Source: Limnohabitans sp. JirII-31 (GTDB lineage: Bacteria > Pseudomonadota > Gammaproteobacteria > Burkholderiales > Burkholderiaceae_C). Taken from it: a stretch of DNA of 64,000 nucleotides. Location: positions 496,001 to 560,000 of the forward strand of contig NZ_NESA01000001.1 of assembly GCF_002778315.1 (NCBI RefSeq). The letters run 5' to 3'. The notes under the pieces are model-generated. The model was given only the letters and a program-made list of their open reading frames with translations. It was not told where the DNA came from and did not search any database. The translations under genes were made by a program, and so were the position numbers. This document shows positions 27,382-38,252 of this stretch, piece after piece. Numbering within the stretch: the stretch's first letter is position 1; each line of letters starts with the position of its first letter.

Positions 27382-28827
27382 ATGCACAAGTTCGATGAAA
27401 TGTATGCCCAGCTGCCCTACATACCGGAGCAGGTCAGGCCCCACTACAAAAGCTACTTGGACTGGTTAAGCCGGCAAGACCCTCAGGCGATGCGCGGACG
27501 CCGTGAGGAAGCCGAGATGATTTTTCGTCGCGTGGGCATCACCTTTGCGGTGTATGGTGACAAAGACGAAGAAGGTGCCGGCACCGAGCGCCTGATTCCG
27601 TTTGACCTGATCCCGCGTGTGATTCCGGCCCATGAGTGGCGTGACATGCAAAAGGGGCTGGTGCAACGTGTGACCGCGTTGAACCGCTTCATCTATGACA
27701 TCTACCACGGGCAAGAGATCCTCAAGGCGGGTGTGATACCGACCGAGCAAATTCTCCACAACGCCCAGTTTCGCCCCGAAATGATGGGGGTGGATGTGCC
27801 ACACAACGTGTATTCCAGCATCAGTGGTATCGACATCGTGCGAGCCCCTAATGCACAAGGTGAGGGCGAGTACTACGTGCTCGAAGATAACCTGCGGGTG
27901 CCCAGTGGGGTGAGCTATATGTTGGAAGACCGCAAGATGATGATGCGGCTGTTTCCCGAGTTGTTCAGTCAGCACCGTGTGGCCCCTGTGGCCCATTACC
28001 CCGATTTGTTGCTAGAGACCTTGCGCGCCAGTTGCCCTGCGACCACCGACAACCCCACGGTGGTGGTGTTGACACCGGGCATGTACAACAGCGCTTATTT
28101 TGAACATGCGTTTTTGGCGCAGCAAATGGGCGTGGAGTTGGTTGAAGGTCAAGACCTGTTTGTGAAAGACAACTTCGTGTACATGCGCACCACGCGCGGC
28201 CCCAAACGGGTGGATGTGATTTACCGGCGCGTGGACGACGACTTTTTGGACCCCAAGGTGTTTCGCTCGACATCGACCTTGGGCTGTGAAGGCTTGATGG
28301 ATGTGTACCGAGCCGGACATGTGAGCATTTGCAATGCCGTAGGCACAGGCATTGCTGACGACAAGTCGATCTACCCTTATGTGCCGCAAATGATCGAGTT
28401 CTACTTGGGCGAGAAACCCATCTTGAACAATGTGCCAACTTTTCAATGCCGTAAGAAAGACGACTTGCAATACACGCTCGATCACTTGAGCGAATTGGTG
28501 GTGAAAGAAGTGCACGGCGCAGGCGGGTATGGCATGTTGGTAGGGCCCGCAGCCACCAAGGCTGAGATTGAAGACTTTCGACGCGTTTTGATGGCCAAGC
28601 CCGATGGCTACATTTCACAGCCGACCTTGAGCTTGTCGAGCTGCCCGACCTATGTAGAGAGTGGCATTGCGCCGCGTCACATCGATTTACGCCCCTTCGT
28701 GCTCAGTGGAAAAACCGTGCAAATGGTGCCTGGCGGTTTGACCCGCGTGGCATTGAAAGAAGGCTCACTGGTGGTGAACTCGTCGCAAGGCGGGGGCACC
28801 AAAGACACATGGATTCTTGAGGTTTAA
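27382..28827 (+). CDS. Circularly permuted type-2 ATP-grasp protein (stand-alone)
   Basis: A 481-aa predicted amide/peptide ligase homologous to the ATP-grasp half of the 17847-20711 fusion: TPGMYNSAYFEHAFLAQQMG, RRVDDDFLDP and MVPGGLTRVA are shared patterns. Start ATG 27382 (MHKFDEMYAQLPYIPEQVRP) has AGGAG 7 bases upstream, which beats the ATG at 27364. The next gene, alpha-E, begins 2 bases after its stop, so the two act together. It follows comEC by 48 bases. This is the usual unfused form of the pair. Substrate unknown. Confidence 0.92.
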   Translation: MHKFDEMYAQLPYIPEQVRPHYKSYLDWLSRQDPQAMRGRREEAEMIFRRVGITFAVYGDKDEEGAGTERLIPFDLIPRVIPAHEWRDMQKGLVQRVTALNRFIYDIYHGQEILKAGVIPTEQILHNAQFRPEMMGVDVPHNVYSSISGIDIVRAPNAQGEGEYYVLEDNLRVPSGVSYMLEDRKMMMRLFPELFSQHRVAPVAHYPDLLLETLRASCPATTDNPTVVVLTPGMYNSAYFEHAFLAQQMGVELVEGQDLFVKDNFVYMRTTRGPKRVDVIYRRVDDDFLDPKVFRSTSTLGCEGLMDVYRAGHVSICNAVGTGIADDKSIYPYVPQMIEFYLGEKPILNNVPTFQCRKKDDLQYTLDHLSELVVKEVHGAGGYGMLVGPAATKAEIEDFRRVLMAKPDGYISQPTLSLSSCPTYVESGIAPRHIDLRPFVLSGKTVQMVPGGLTRVALKEGSLVVNSSQGGGTKDTWILEV

Positions 28828-28829
28828 CT

Positions 28830-29783
28830 ATGCTGAGCCGCACCGCTGACCACCTGTTTTGGATGTCCCGCTATACCGAGCGGGCCGAAAACACTGCACG
28901 TTTGTTGGACGTGAATTACCAAACCTCGCTGTTGCCGCAATCGGCTGCTGTGGCCCAAATGGGTTGGCAGGGATTGCTCTCCATCAGTGAGTTGTTGCCT
29001 GCCTACGAGGCTTTGTATGCCGAGATCACACCTGAAAACGTGATGGCTTTCATGGTGAAAAACGAGGACAACCCGTCATCGATTATTTCTTGTCTTAAAG
29101 CCGCGCGTGAGAACGCGCGTGCAGTGCGCGGTAGCCTCACCACCGAGGTGTGGGAAACACAAAACCAAACCTGGTTGGAGATGCTGCGCAAAATCAAAGA
29201 GGGCGAGTTCGAGCGTGACCCTGGTCAGTTTTTCGAATGGGTGAAATTTCGCTCGCACCTGTCGCGCGGCGTGACGGTGGGCACCATGTTGATGGACGAG
29301 GCCTTGCACTTCATGCGTTTGGGCACATTCCTGGAACGCGCTGACAACACGGCACGTTTGGTGGATGTGAAGTTTCACGCGGTCGAGAGCGATTTCTTTG
29401 GCGCTGCTAATGCACAAGATCAAGAATACGACTTCTACCACTGGAGTGCGATTTTGCGCAGCGTGTCTGGCTTTGAGATTTACCGCAAGGTCTACCGCGA
29501 TGTGATTCAACCCGAGCGCGTGGCGGAGTTGCTGGTGTTGCGCCCCGACATGCCACGCTCTTTGCATGCGTGCTTGAACGAGGTGGTGAGTAACTTGGCC
29601 ATGGTGTCGTCTGACTCAGCCATTGAGAGTCGCCGTCGTTCGGGCAAGTTGTTGGCAGAGTTGCAGTACGGCAAGATTGAAGAGATCTTGGCCAATGGCC
29701 TGCATGCTTACTTGACCCAATTTTTGGACCGAGTGAACGACATCGGTGCGAGCATCAGCCGGGAATTTTTGGTACCGACCTGA
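28830..29783 (+). CDS. Alpha-E (DUF403) domain protein
   Basis: A 317-aa all-helical protein starting MLSRTADHLFWMSRYTERAENTARLLDVN, with a second similar segment MRLGTFLERADNTARLVDVK in the middle, indicating an internal duplication. The repeated ERAxNTARL pattern is the alpha-E signature. Alpha-E proteins are invariably near circularly permuted ATP-grasp genes and may be scaffolds or co-factors of the ligase. It is 2 bases from the ATP-grasp gene, and a bidirectional terminator shared with rho follows. Confidence 0.92.
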   Translation: MLSRTADHLFWMSRYTERAENTARLLDVNYQTSLLPQSAAVAQMGWQGLLSISELLPAYEALYAEITPENVMAFMVKNEDNPSSIISCLKAARENARAVRGSLTTEVWETQNQTWLEMLRKIKEGEFERDPGQFFEWVKFRSHLSRGVTVGTMLMDEALHFMRLGTFLERADNTARLVDVKFHAVESDFFGAANAQDQEYDFYHWSAILRSVSGFEIYRKVYRDVIQPERVAELLVLRPDMPRSLHACLNEVVSNLAMVSSDSAIESRRRSGKLLAELQYGKIEEILANGLHAYLTQFLDRVNDIGASISREFLVPT

Positions 29784-29808
29784 ACACTCGTGCTTAGATG
29801 GCGGCACG

Positions 29809-29848
29809 AAAAAAGGGCGTACGCGTGTGACCGCATACGCCCTTTTTT
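29809..29848. terminator. Bidirectional terminator between alpha-E gene and rho
   Basis: Stem GGGCGTACGCG/CGCATACGCCC (one mismatch) flanked by an A-run on the left and a T-run on the right, so it can stop both the rightward alpha-E transcript and the leftward rho transcript. Confidence 0.88.
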
Positions 29849-29864
29849 CTGTGGGAGAGTGGCT

Positions 29865-31127
29865 TTAGCCGCCGCGACGCATCAGGTCGAAGAAATCGAC
29901 GTTCGATTTGGTGGCCTTCATGTTTTTCAACATCAACTCCATCGACTCGATCTCGTCCATGTTGTACATGAACTGACGAAGGATGCGGGTCTTTTGCAAG
30001 ATCTCAGGAGCCAGCAGCAGTTCTTCGCGACGGGTACCGCTGCGGTTAAGTTGAATGGCTGGGAACACGCGCTTTTCGTACAAGCGACGGTCCAGATGGA
30101 TTTCGCAGTTGCCGGTGCCTTTGAATTCTTCAAAGATCACCTCGTCCATGCGACTGCCGGTGTCGATCAAGGCTGTGGCAATGATGGTGAGTGAGCCACC
30201 TTCTTCGACCTTGCGTGCTGCACCAAAGAATCGTTTGGGGCGCTGCAAAGCGTTGGAGTCGACACCGCCTGTCAACACTTTGCCGGATGAGGGCACGACG
30301 TTGTTGTAGGCGCGGGCCAGACGGGTGATGGAGTCGAGCAAAATGACCACATCTTTTTTGAGTTCAACCAAACGCTTGGCACGTTCAATCACCATCTCGG
30401 CCACGTGCACGTGACGTGCAGCGGGCTCATCGAATGTGGAGGCAATCACCTCGGCTTTGACTGAACGCTGCATTTCGGTCACTTCTTCAGGGCGCTCATC
30501 TACCAACAGGACCATCATGTGGCTGTCTGGGTAGTTGGCGGCGATGGCGTGGGCGATGTGCTGCATCATCACGGTTTTGCCGCTCTTGGGCGGAGCAACC
30601 AACAACGCGCGTTGACCTTTGCCAATAGGCGCAATGATGTCGATGATGCGACCCGTGATGTTTTCTTCGCCTTTGATCTCTTGTTCGAGCTTCATCTGCT
30701 CGCGTGGGAACAGAGGGGTCAAGTTCTCGAACATGACCTTGTGTTTGTTGTTCTCAGGCAAGTCGCCGTTGACTTGGTCAAGCTTGGTCAGTGCAAAGTA
30801 GCGCTCGCCGTCTTTAGGAATACGCACTTCACCTTCGATCATGTCGCCAGTGTGCAGGTTGAAGCGACGCACCTGACTCGGGCTGATGTAAATGTCGTCG
30901 GTGCTGGCGGTGTAGCTGGTGTCAGGGCTGCGCAAGAAGCCAAAGCCATCGGGCAAGATTTCAAGCACGCCATCGGCAAATACTTGTTCACCTGCGCGGG
31001 CGCGTTTTTTGATGATGGCAAACATCAGCTCTTGCTTGCGCATGCGGCCGGTGTTTTCGATTTCGAGTTCTTCGGCTTGTTTCAGCACTTCAGACACGTG
31101 CAGTGCCTTGAGTTCGTTCAGATGCAT
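29865..31127 (-). CDS. rho: Transcription termination factor Rho
   Basis: Hexameric RNA helicase/ATPase that ends transcription at rut sites. The 420-aa protein shows the Rho N-terminal domain ([20 protein letters not shown]), the cold-shock RNA-binding fold ([15 protein letters not shown]), Walker [12 protein letters not shown] near 178-189, Walker [18 protein letters not shown] and the C-terminal [12 protein letters not shown]. Complete and without inserts. It lies downstream of trxA, a conserved proteobacterial order, with a terminator and a 150-base leader between them. No short ORF in the leader is convincing. Confidence 0.97.
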   Translation of the reverse strand: MHLNELKALHVSEVLKQAEELEIENTGRMRKQELMFAIIKKRARAGEQVFADGVLEILPDGFGFLRSPDTSYTASTDDIYISPSQVRRFNLHTGDMIEGEVRIPKDGERYFALTKLDQVNGDLPENNKHKVMFENLTPLFPREQMKLEQEIKGEENITGRIIDIIAPIGKGQRALLVAPPKSGKTVMMQHIAHAIAANYPDSHMMVLLVDERPEEVTEMQRSVKAEVIASTFDEPAARHVHVAEMVIERAKRLVELKKDVVILLDSITRLARAYNNVVPSSGKVLTGGVDSNALQRPKRFFGAARKVEEGGSLTIIATALIDTGSRMDEVIFEEFKGTGNCEIHLDRRLYEKRVFPAIQLNRSGTRREELLLAPEILQKTRILRQFMYNMDEIESMELMLKNMKATKSNVDFFDLMRRGG

Positions 31128-31273
31128 CAGGTGACTCCAAGGGGAGTTCGTTAAATAAATTGGGGGGAGGTCAAAAAGTAGGCGGAAGGTGCCTCACAGA
31201 CCAGAACTCGAGACCGGGATGGTATCCGTTGACCTCATGGGCGAACGGTTAGTTCAGAATTGATTATGACAGG

Positions 31274-31307
31274 AAAAAAGCCCGCGATTTTTGCAATCAG
31301 CGGGCTT
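31274..31307 (-). terminator. Terminator between trxA and rho
   Basis: Eight-base stem AAGCCCGC/GCGGGCTT with a 14-base loop followed on the minus strand by a T-run. It ends the trxA message, so rho (31127) probably has its own promoter in the ~145 bases between. Confidence 0.85.
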
Positions 31308-31338
31308 ATATGGCAGATTTGAAAATCAGGCCGTGGAT

Positions 31339-31671
31339 TCAGGCCAATTGTTGATCGATAAAGGCCGTCAGTTGTGCTTTGCTCATGGCCCCGACTTTGG
31401 TCGCTGCCAGTTGGCCGCCTTTGAACAACATCAGTGTGGGAATGCCACGGATGCCAAATTTAGCTGGGATGTCACGGTTTTCATCGACGTTCATCTTGGC
31501 GATTTGGAGTTTGCCAGCGTAGGCAGTAGAGACTTCGTCCAAGATGGGGGCGATCATTTTGCAAGGACCGCACCATTCTGCCCAGTAGTCGACGAGCACA
31601 GGCTTGTCCGCTTGCAAGACATCGGCTTCAAAGGTGATGTCGGTGATGTGTTTGATCAGATCGCTAGCCAT
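31339..31671 (-). CDS. trxA: Thioredoxin
   Basis: A 110-aa cytoplasmic disulfide reductase with the active site WCGPCK (Cys34 and Cys37) and the cis-proline GIPTLMLF. Length and motifs are those of TrxA. AGGGA precedes the ATG. It is followed by a terminator and then rho; the divergent neighbour at 31740 is also a thioredoxin-fold protein, so two redox genes sit back to back. Confidence 0.96.
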   Translation of the reverse strand: MASDLIKHITDITFEADVLQADKPVLVDYWAEWCGPCKMIAPILDEVSTAYAGKLQIAKMNVDENRDIPAKFGIRGIPTLMLFKGGQLAATKVGAMSKAQLTAFIDQQLA

Positions 31672-31739
31672 TGTGATTCCCTCTCTAAGTTGGCGATAAC
31701 GCTACAGTTGGGGCATTGTGGCAGAAAGCAAGTAACCTC

Positions 31740-32387
31740 ATGAAAACTTTGAACATTGATGTGATCTCTGATGTGGTGTGTCCCTGGTGTTTTGTGGGCA
31801 AGCGTCGCTTGGAGGGGGCGCTGGCATTGTGGGCCGCCGAATATCCGGATGTGCTACCTCAGGTGCGCTGGCACACGTTTCAGCTCAACCCCGAGATGAG
31901 CCCACAAGGCATTGACCGAGAGACCTATGTGCGCACTAAGTTTGGTGACCGTGCCGACTCTGTGTATGACCGTGTGACAGGTGTCGGCCATGAGGTAGGC
32001 ATTGCGTTTGAGTTTGACCGCATTGCGCGTCAACCCAATACCATCGTGCCGCACAGTTTGATTGCCGCGGCTGAACCGGGCCCCGAACAAGAACGCATGG
32101 TGGAGGCTTTGTTTCAGAGTTACTTTATCGATGGGCGTGACTTGACTAATCCCGATGAGTTGCAGGCTATTGCCAATGCAGCAGGCTTAGACCCCGAGCT
32201 GGCCTATCAAGCGATTCATGATTCGGCGGTTCATGCACAAACGGCTGCGTGCGACAAAGAGGCGCGTGACATGGGGGTGAGTGGTGTGCCATTTTTCATC
32301 TTCAATGGCCGTGTAGGTGTGTCGGGGGCGCATGAGAGCCAAAGCTTATTACAAGCCATGCGCGAATCCCTGCAAGAGAAAGACTGA
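31740..32387 (+). CDS. DsbA-family FrnE-like oxidoreductase
   Basis: A 215-aa thioredoxin-fold protein with CPWC at Cys14-Cys17 (DVISDVVCPWCFVGK) and the late VSGVPFFIFNGRVGVSGAHE segment typical of FrnE/2-hydroxychromene-2-carboxylate isomerase-type DsbA proteins. There is no signal peptide, so it is cytoplasmic. The start at ATG 31740 removes an implausible 8-residue leader. It ends 2 bases from the convergent DUF482 gene. Physiological partner unknown. Confidence 0.88.
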   Translation: MKTLNIDVISDVVCPWCFVGKRRLEGALALWAAEYPDVLPQVRWHTFQLNPEMSPQGIDRETYVRTKFGDRADSVYDRVTGVGHEVGIAFEFDRIARQPNTIVPHSLIAAAEPGPEQERMVEALFQSYFIDGRDLTNPDELQAIANAAGLDPELAYQAIHDSAVHAQTAACDKEARDMGVSGVPFFIFNGRVGVSGAHESQSLLQAMRESLQEKD

Positions 32388-32389
32388 TC

Positions 32390-33584
32390 TTAGGCAGACC
32401 GATAGGGCGAACGCTCGGCCAAGTGCTCCATGTAACCGTCGACACCTGCTGTTTCGCGCTCCAAGAACCTTGCCACGGCATCAGAGAACGCAGGGTGCGC
32501 CAACCAATGGGCGCTGTAAGTCGTGACAGGCATGAGCGCGCGTGCCATTTTGTGTTCGCCTTGGGCACCGCCTTCAAAGCGACCCACACCGTGGTCGATA
32601 CACCAATTGAGTGGCTGGTAATAACAGGCTTCAAAGTGCAAGCAGTCCACACGCTCGAGTGCGCCCCAGTAGCGCCCATAAGCCACTGCTTCGGGAGTAC
32701 CCAAACCTTGCAGCGCGATCAAGCTGCTGGCAATGGGGCGTTGCTCACGCTCAGCGATAAAGAGCAGCCAGTTGTCGGGCATGTCGCGCTGCATGCTGGC
32801 AAAGAACTCACGGCTGAGGTAGGGGGCATTGCCATGTTCGAGGTACGTGCGTTCATAACACTGGTAGAAAAAATCCCAGTCCTGAGTTTGAATGTCCGCG
32901 CCTTGTAGGCTGCGAAATGTGACGCCTGCGTCTGCGACGCGACGACGTTCTTGCTTGATCTTTTTGCGTTTTTCTTGGTTGAGACTGGTTAAGAACGCAT
33001 CAAAGTTTGCAAAGCCTAGGTTGTGCCAATGAAACTGCACGGTCTGGCGTTGCAGCAAGCCCTGTGACCCACATGCAGTGCGGTCAGCGGGGCTTGTGAA
33101 GAGTAAATGTAAAGATGACAGATGTTGGCTTTGGCAGAGCGCCACACACGCTTTCAGCAAGGCGAGTCGGGCAAGTGCATCGCTGGCTAACAGGCGTGAC
33201 CCAGGAACTGGCGTGAAGGGCACTGCGGCCAGGGCTTTGGGGTAGTAGTTCAGTCCGTGATCGGCATAAGCTTTGGCCCATGCCCAGTCGAAGACGTATT
33301 CGCCGTAAGAGTGGTCTTTGAGGTAGAGGGCGCAGCCAGCGACCAAGTTGCCATCCAACCACAGGGTGATGAATTGCGGGTGCCAGCCCGTGTCTGGTGT
33401 GGCGCTACCACTGGTGTGCAGTGCCGCCAAGTAGGCGTGTTGCATGAAGGGCGAGGGCGTGTCTTGTTGCGCACAGAGCGCATCCCAGTCTTGCTGTGCG
33501 ATCTCTAGCGGGTTATCAAACACGCGAATGACATAATCACTGCGCTGTTTTGCTCTGTTTTCTGTGGACTGTGTGCCTATTTCC

Positions 33585-33586
<2 letters not shown>
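32390..33586 (-). CDS. GNAT/FemAB-like acyltransferase (DUF482 family)
   Basis: A 398-aa protein of the peptidogalycan-biosynthesis/DUF482 type, an acyl-CoA N-acyltransferase fold. Seen: AWDALC-like QDWDALCAQQDTPSPFMQHAYL, FDAFLTSLNQEKRKKIKQER, GRYWGALERVDCLHFEACYYQ and the C-terminal EGGAQGEHKMARALMPV. Substrate unknown. The ATG at 33586 overlaps the start codon of divergent nadE at 33585 within one CATG. A weak GAGG precedes it; the next in-frame start (GTG in IRVFDNP) would shorten the protein by about 21 residues and remove the overlap. Confidence 0.85.
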
Positions 33587-35620
<2,034 letters not shown>

Positions 35621-35621
35621 T

Positions 35622-36212
35622 TCAAAGCGCTGCGAGTTTGGCTTCGGGGGCGAAGCCAGCAGCTTGCACCAGCTCGCGCAGTAGTTCGCTTGCCACCGTA
35701 CCGGTACGAATCAAATCCATTTGCCAATCACTCAAAAAGCCTTGTGTGACGCTGTTGCTGGCGAATTGCAATAAGCCGTCGTAATAGCCTTCGGTGTTGA
35801 GCAATCCAACGGGCTTGTCGTGGTAGCCCAACTGCCGCCAAGTCCAGACTTCAAAGAATTCTTCGAAAGTGCCAATCCCACCGGGTAAGGCTAAGAAGAC
35901 ATCAGCACGTTCAGCCATCATGTGTTTGCGTTCATGCATGGTGTCGACCACATGAAGTTCTGTGCAGGCCGTGCGTGTGTTCTCTTTGCTTTGTAGTGCT
36001 TTGGGAATGATGCCGACTACCCGCCCGCCGGCATCTGCGGTTGCTTGTGCTACCAAACCCATCAAGCCATTGTTCCCCCCGCCATACACCAACTGGCCTT
36101 GATGACGCCCAATCCAGTGACCAACTTCCTTGGCTACCTGTGCGTAAGCCGGTACCACGCCAGCGCGTGAACCACAGTAAACACAGACGGAAAAAGCAGG
36201 GGAGGATGTCAT
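35622..36212 (-). CDS. LOG family (TIGR00730) Rossmann protein
   Basis: A 196-aa protein with the LOG motifs GGGNNGLMG (about 44-52) and PGGIGTFEE. Family members are cytokinin-riboside 5'-monophosphate phosphoribohydrolases or broader nucleotide 5'-monophosphate nucleosidases. Start ATG 36212 overlaps the dgkA stop (ATGA), which sets it. It is the last of six leftward genes beginning with the sigma factor at 38815. No reason to assume cytokinin synthesis in this host; nucleotide salvage is an equally fair guess. Confidence 0.9.
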   Translation of the reverse strand: MTSSPAFSVCVYCGSRAGVVPAYAQVAKEVGHWIGRHQGQLVYGGGNNGLMGLVAQATADAGGRVVGIIPKALQSKENTRTACTELHVVDTMHERKHMMAERADVFLALPGGIGTFEEFFEVWTWRQLGYHDKPVGLLNTEGYYDGLLQFASNSVTQGFLSDWQMDLIRTGTVASELLRELVQAAGFAPEAKLAAL

Positions 36213-36592
36213 TTGAAAAAGTGTGTGTAGAGGGCTGCAGCCCAAACGCCGCTGCACAGTAACAAGCTGAGCAAGACGGCGGCGCTGCCCATGTCTTTGG
36301 CACGTTTTGAGAGTTCATGCCATTCGGGCCCCATGCGATCAATGGCCGACTCAATGCCTGTATTGAGCAATTCCACCACCATGACCAAGATCACGGTGCC
36401 AACGAGCAGCGTTGTTTCTACCCATGACTGCCCCAGCCAAAAAGCCAAAGGAATTAAGAGGAAGGATGCCAAGGCTTCTTGCTGAAAGGCTTTCTCATGC
36501 CAAGCTGCACGTAAGCCGCTGAGCGAGTAGCCCAAAGCGTGCCAGACACGATTCAGTCCGGTTCTATTTTTCTGCGGATTACTTTCTTCCAT
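36209..36592 (-). CDS. dgkA: Diacylglycerol kinase
   Basis: Small integral membrane kinase of 127 aa that phosphorylates diacylglycerol to phosphatidic acid for lipid recycling. It has three helices and the family signature VVELLNTGIESAIDRMGPEWHELSKRAKDMGSAAV (catalytic Glu in ELLNTGIE). Start at ATG 36592 gives MEESNPQKNRTGLNRVWHAL and lies 10 bases after the RDD gene. Overlaps the LOG gene by 4 bases. Confidence 0.92.
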   Translation of the reverse strand: MEESNPQKNRTGLNRVWHALGYSLSGLRAAWHEKAFQQEALASFLLIPLAFWLGQSWVETTLLVGTVILVMVVELLNTGIESAIDRMGPEWHELSKRAKDMGSAAVLLSLLLCSGVWAAALYTHFFK

Positions 36593-36602
36593 GGGCGAGA
36601 CT

Positions 36603-37121
36603 TTAACGGCTCGCGGGGGGCTCGTTGACCAAACGTGTGCCTGCCCAGATGTCATGCCAAAACTGGCCTTGTGCTTGAAAGCGGCTGGTCAATGCCCACA
36701 CCATGATCCAGCCGACGCAAATGACCAAAGTTTCTGAACCTGTGAGCTCATAAGGAGCAACGACTGCCAACGGTGGCAAGAACCAGATCCAGCTCAGCAC
36801 ATAACGGCATAAGGCGCGTGTTTGCGTGACAGGATTTCCTGATGCACTGATCAGGCGGATGTGCCAGGTTTTCATCGCCAAGGTTTGGCCTTTGTGTCCA
36901 AACCACGTGAAGTAGATTGCAAAGATCAAAAACAAGAATGCCTGCAATCCATGGCGGTTGTCCAAGGCATGCCGTGTCTGGCTCAAGGTGCTGAATAAAT
37001 AACCCGAAATGAAAACGACACCAAACAGCAACAAACCTTCGTAAAGCCAACAGGCCATGCGTCGTAAAAGACGAGGGGCTTGCATCGACCCACGGTCGAT
37101 GAACTCGGTTGACTCGCTCAT
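36603..37121 (-). CDS. RDD family membrane protein
   Basis: A 172-aa membrane protein with the RDD domain: RLLRRMACWLYEGLLLFG near the start, GQTLAMKTWHIRLISASG, and QFWHDIWAGTRLV at the end, with three to four helices. Transport has been proposed for RDD proteins but no substrate is known. It overlaps the DUF3106 gene by 4 bases (ATGA), so translation is likely coupled. Confidence 0.85.
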   Translation of the reverse strand: MSESTEFIDRGSMQAPRLLRRMACWLYEGLLLFGVVFISGYLFSTLSQTRHALDNRHGLQAFLFLIFAIYFTWFGHKGQTLAMKTWHIRLISASGNPVTQTRALCRYVLSWIWFLPPLAVVAPYELTGSETLVICVGWIMVWALTSRFQAQGQFWHDIWAGTRLVNEPPASR

Positions 37122-37786
37122 TGCGCGGTGACCGAACTGTCGGGTGGGTTATTTGAGGGCGTGCTTGATGTTGCCGCTGCAGTACTTGGCAGTGGAGGCA
37201 GCAGCGTTGTGGGGGCTGCTTGTTGGGTGTCGATGCGGGGCAGGGGCTTGGTGCTTGAGCCCGTGGTGGGAGGCGCTGCCAGTTTGTTTGCAGAAATAGG
37301 TCTGACGGCTGGTGCCGCACCCAATGTGGCGTTGGGTTGTTGGGTTGCCAGTTTTTGTTTGGCTTCCGGGCTCAAGGCTTGGTAGGCCTCCCACTTGGTG
37401 CGCTTTTCGTCTTGTGGTAACTGTTTGACGTCTGCGAAATTCAAGCGTGCCAGGGTGCGTTGCTGGGGGCTGAGTGCGGCCCACTCGCGCATGCGTCCTT
37501 GGACGATGGATTTTTCATCGCTGGAGAGTTGCGCGAAATTTTGAGAGATCGCCAGCCACTTGCGTTTATGCGGCTCGGTCATGGTGGGCCACAGTTGCGC
37601 CAGTGGTGTCAACGCTTGTTGTTGTGCCGCTGTCAAATCGTGCCAAAGAGGCCGTGCACTGGCATTCGAGGTTGCTGTTTGCGTGTTGGTTGTCTGTGCC
37701 TGGACAGTCCAATGACCGTACGTCACCACAAACATCGCCAGTAACTGTGCGGTTAGTAAGAGCGTGGTTTTGGTGATGAAACGCAT
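37118..37786 (-). CDS. Exported DUF3106 protein
   Basis: A 222-aa protein with an N-terminal signal or anchor (MRFITKTTLLLTAQLLAMFV...), a conserved helical core (PLWHDLTAAQQQALTPLAQLW, LSPQQRTLARLNFADVKQLP) matching DUF3106, and a Pro/Thr/Ser-rich disordered tail of about 70 residues. In Burkholderiales this gene follows a sigma-factor/DUF3619 pair. Repeated short helices recall periplasmic stress sensors such as CpxP, an inference only. Function unknown. Confidence 0.82.
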   Translation of the reverse strand: MRFITKTTLLLTAQLLAMFVVTYGHWTVQAQTTNTQTATSNASARPLWHDLTAAQQQALTPLAQLWPTMTEPHKRKWLAISQNFAQLSSDEKSIVQGRMREWAALSPQQRTLARLNFADVKQLPQDEKRTKWEAYQALSPEAKQKLATQQPNATLGAAPAVRPISANKLAAPPTTGSSTKPLPRIDTQQAAPTTLLPPLPSTAAATSSTPSNNPPDSSVTAQ

Positions 37787-37808
37787 GCGATACGGCTCGT
37801 AGGTGACG

Positions 37809-38252
37809 TTATTCTTGCCGCTCGGTCGTGAGCGGCGTCTTTAAGAACTGAAGAAAGCCCGGATCGGCATAGGCCGTGGGAGGCAGATCGTCACTGAGCA
37901 TGGCAGAGTCAACCTCAGCCAACTCACTCGCGCGGTTGTCGTCCAAAATATTTTGAATCAGCGCCAAACCTGCAATCAAGGCGATCAGTGGCAGCAAAGC
38001 AGCCAGGCGACTCCATAAATTGAGTCCTTCATCGCCAAAATGGAGCATGCCAACGCCGCCTTGAACGGTCACTTGCTGGCTGGTTTGTAGACGACTTTGC
38101 GTGGTCAAACGAGCAGCCACTGCACGGGTTCTGGCCGCTCGCAGTCGTTCTGTGATGTCATGGGGCAGATCCATGCTCGCCGCATCCAGTCGAGCGGCGA
38201 CGGCAAACCCAAATTGGTCTTGTGAATGAGGGGTTGTTGTAGATGTGGTCAT
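37809..38252 (-). CDS. DUF3619 protein, possible anti-sigma factor
   Basis: A 147-aa protein with a cytoplasmic N-terminal half (FGFAVAARLDAASMDLPHDITERLRAARTRAV), one membrane helix (LAALLPLIALIAGLALI) and a short periplasmic tail. The layout and the 4-base overlap with the upstream sigma-factor gene are what an anti-sigma factor would show. That role is inferred from position and topology. The ATG overlaps the sigma stop (ATGA), deciding the start. Confidence 0.82.
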   Translation of the reverse strand: MTTSTTTPHSQDQFGFAVAARLDAASMDLPHDITERLRAARTRAVAARLTTQSRLQTSQQVTVQGGVGMLHFGDEGLNLWSRLAALLPLIALIAGLALIQNILDDNRASELAEVDSAMLSDDLPPTAYADPGFLQFLKTPLTTERQE

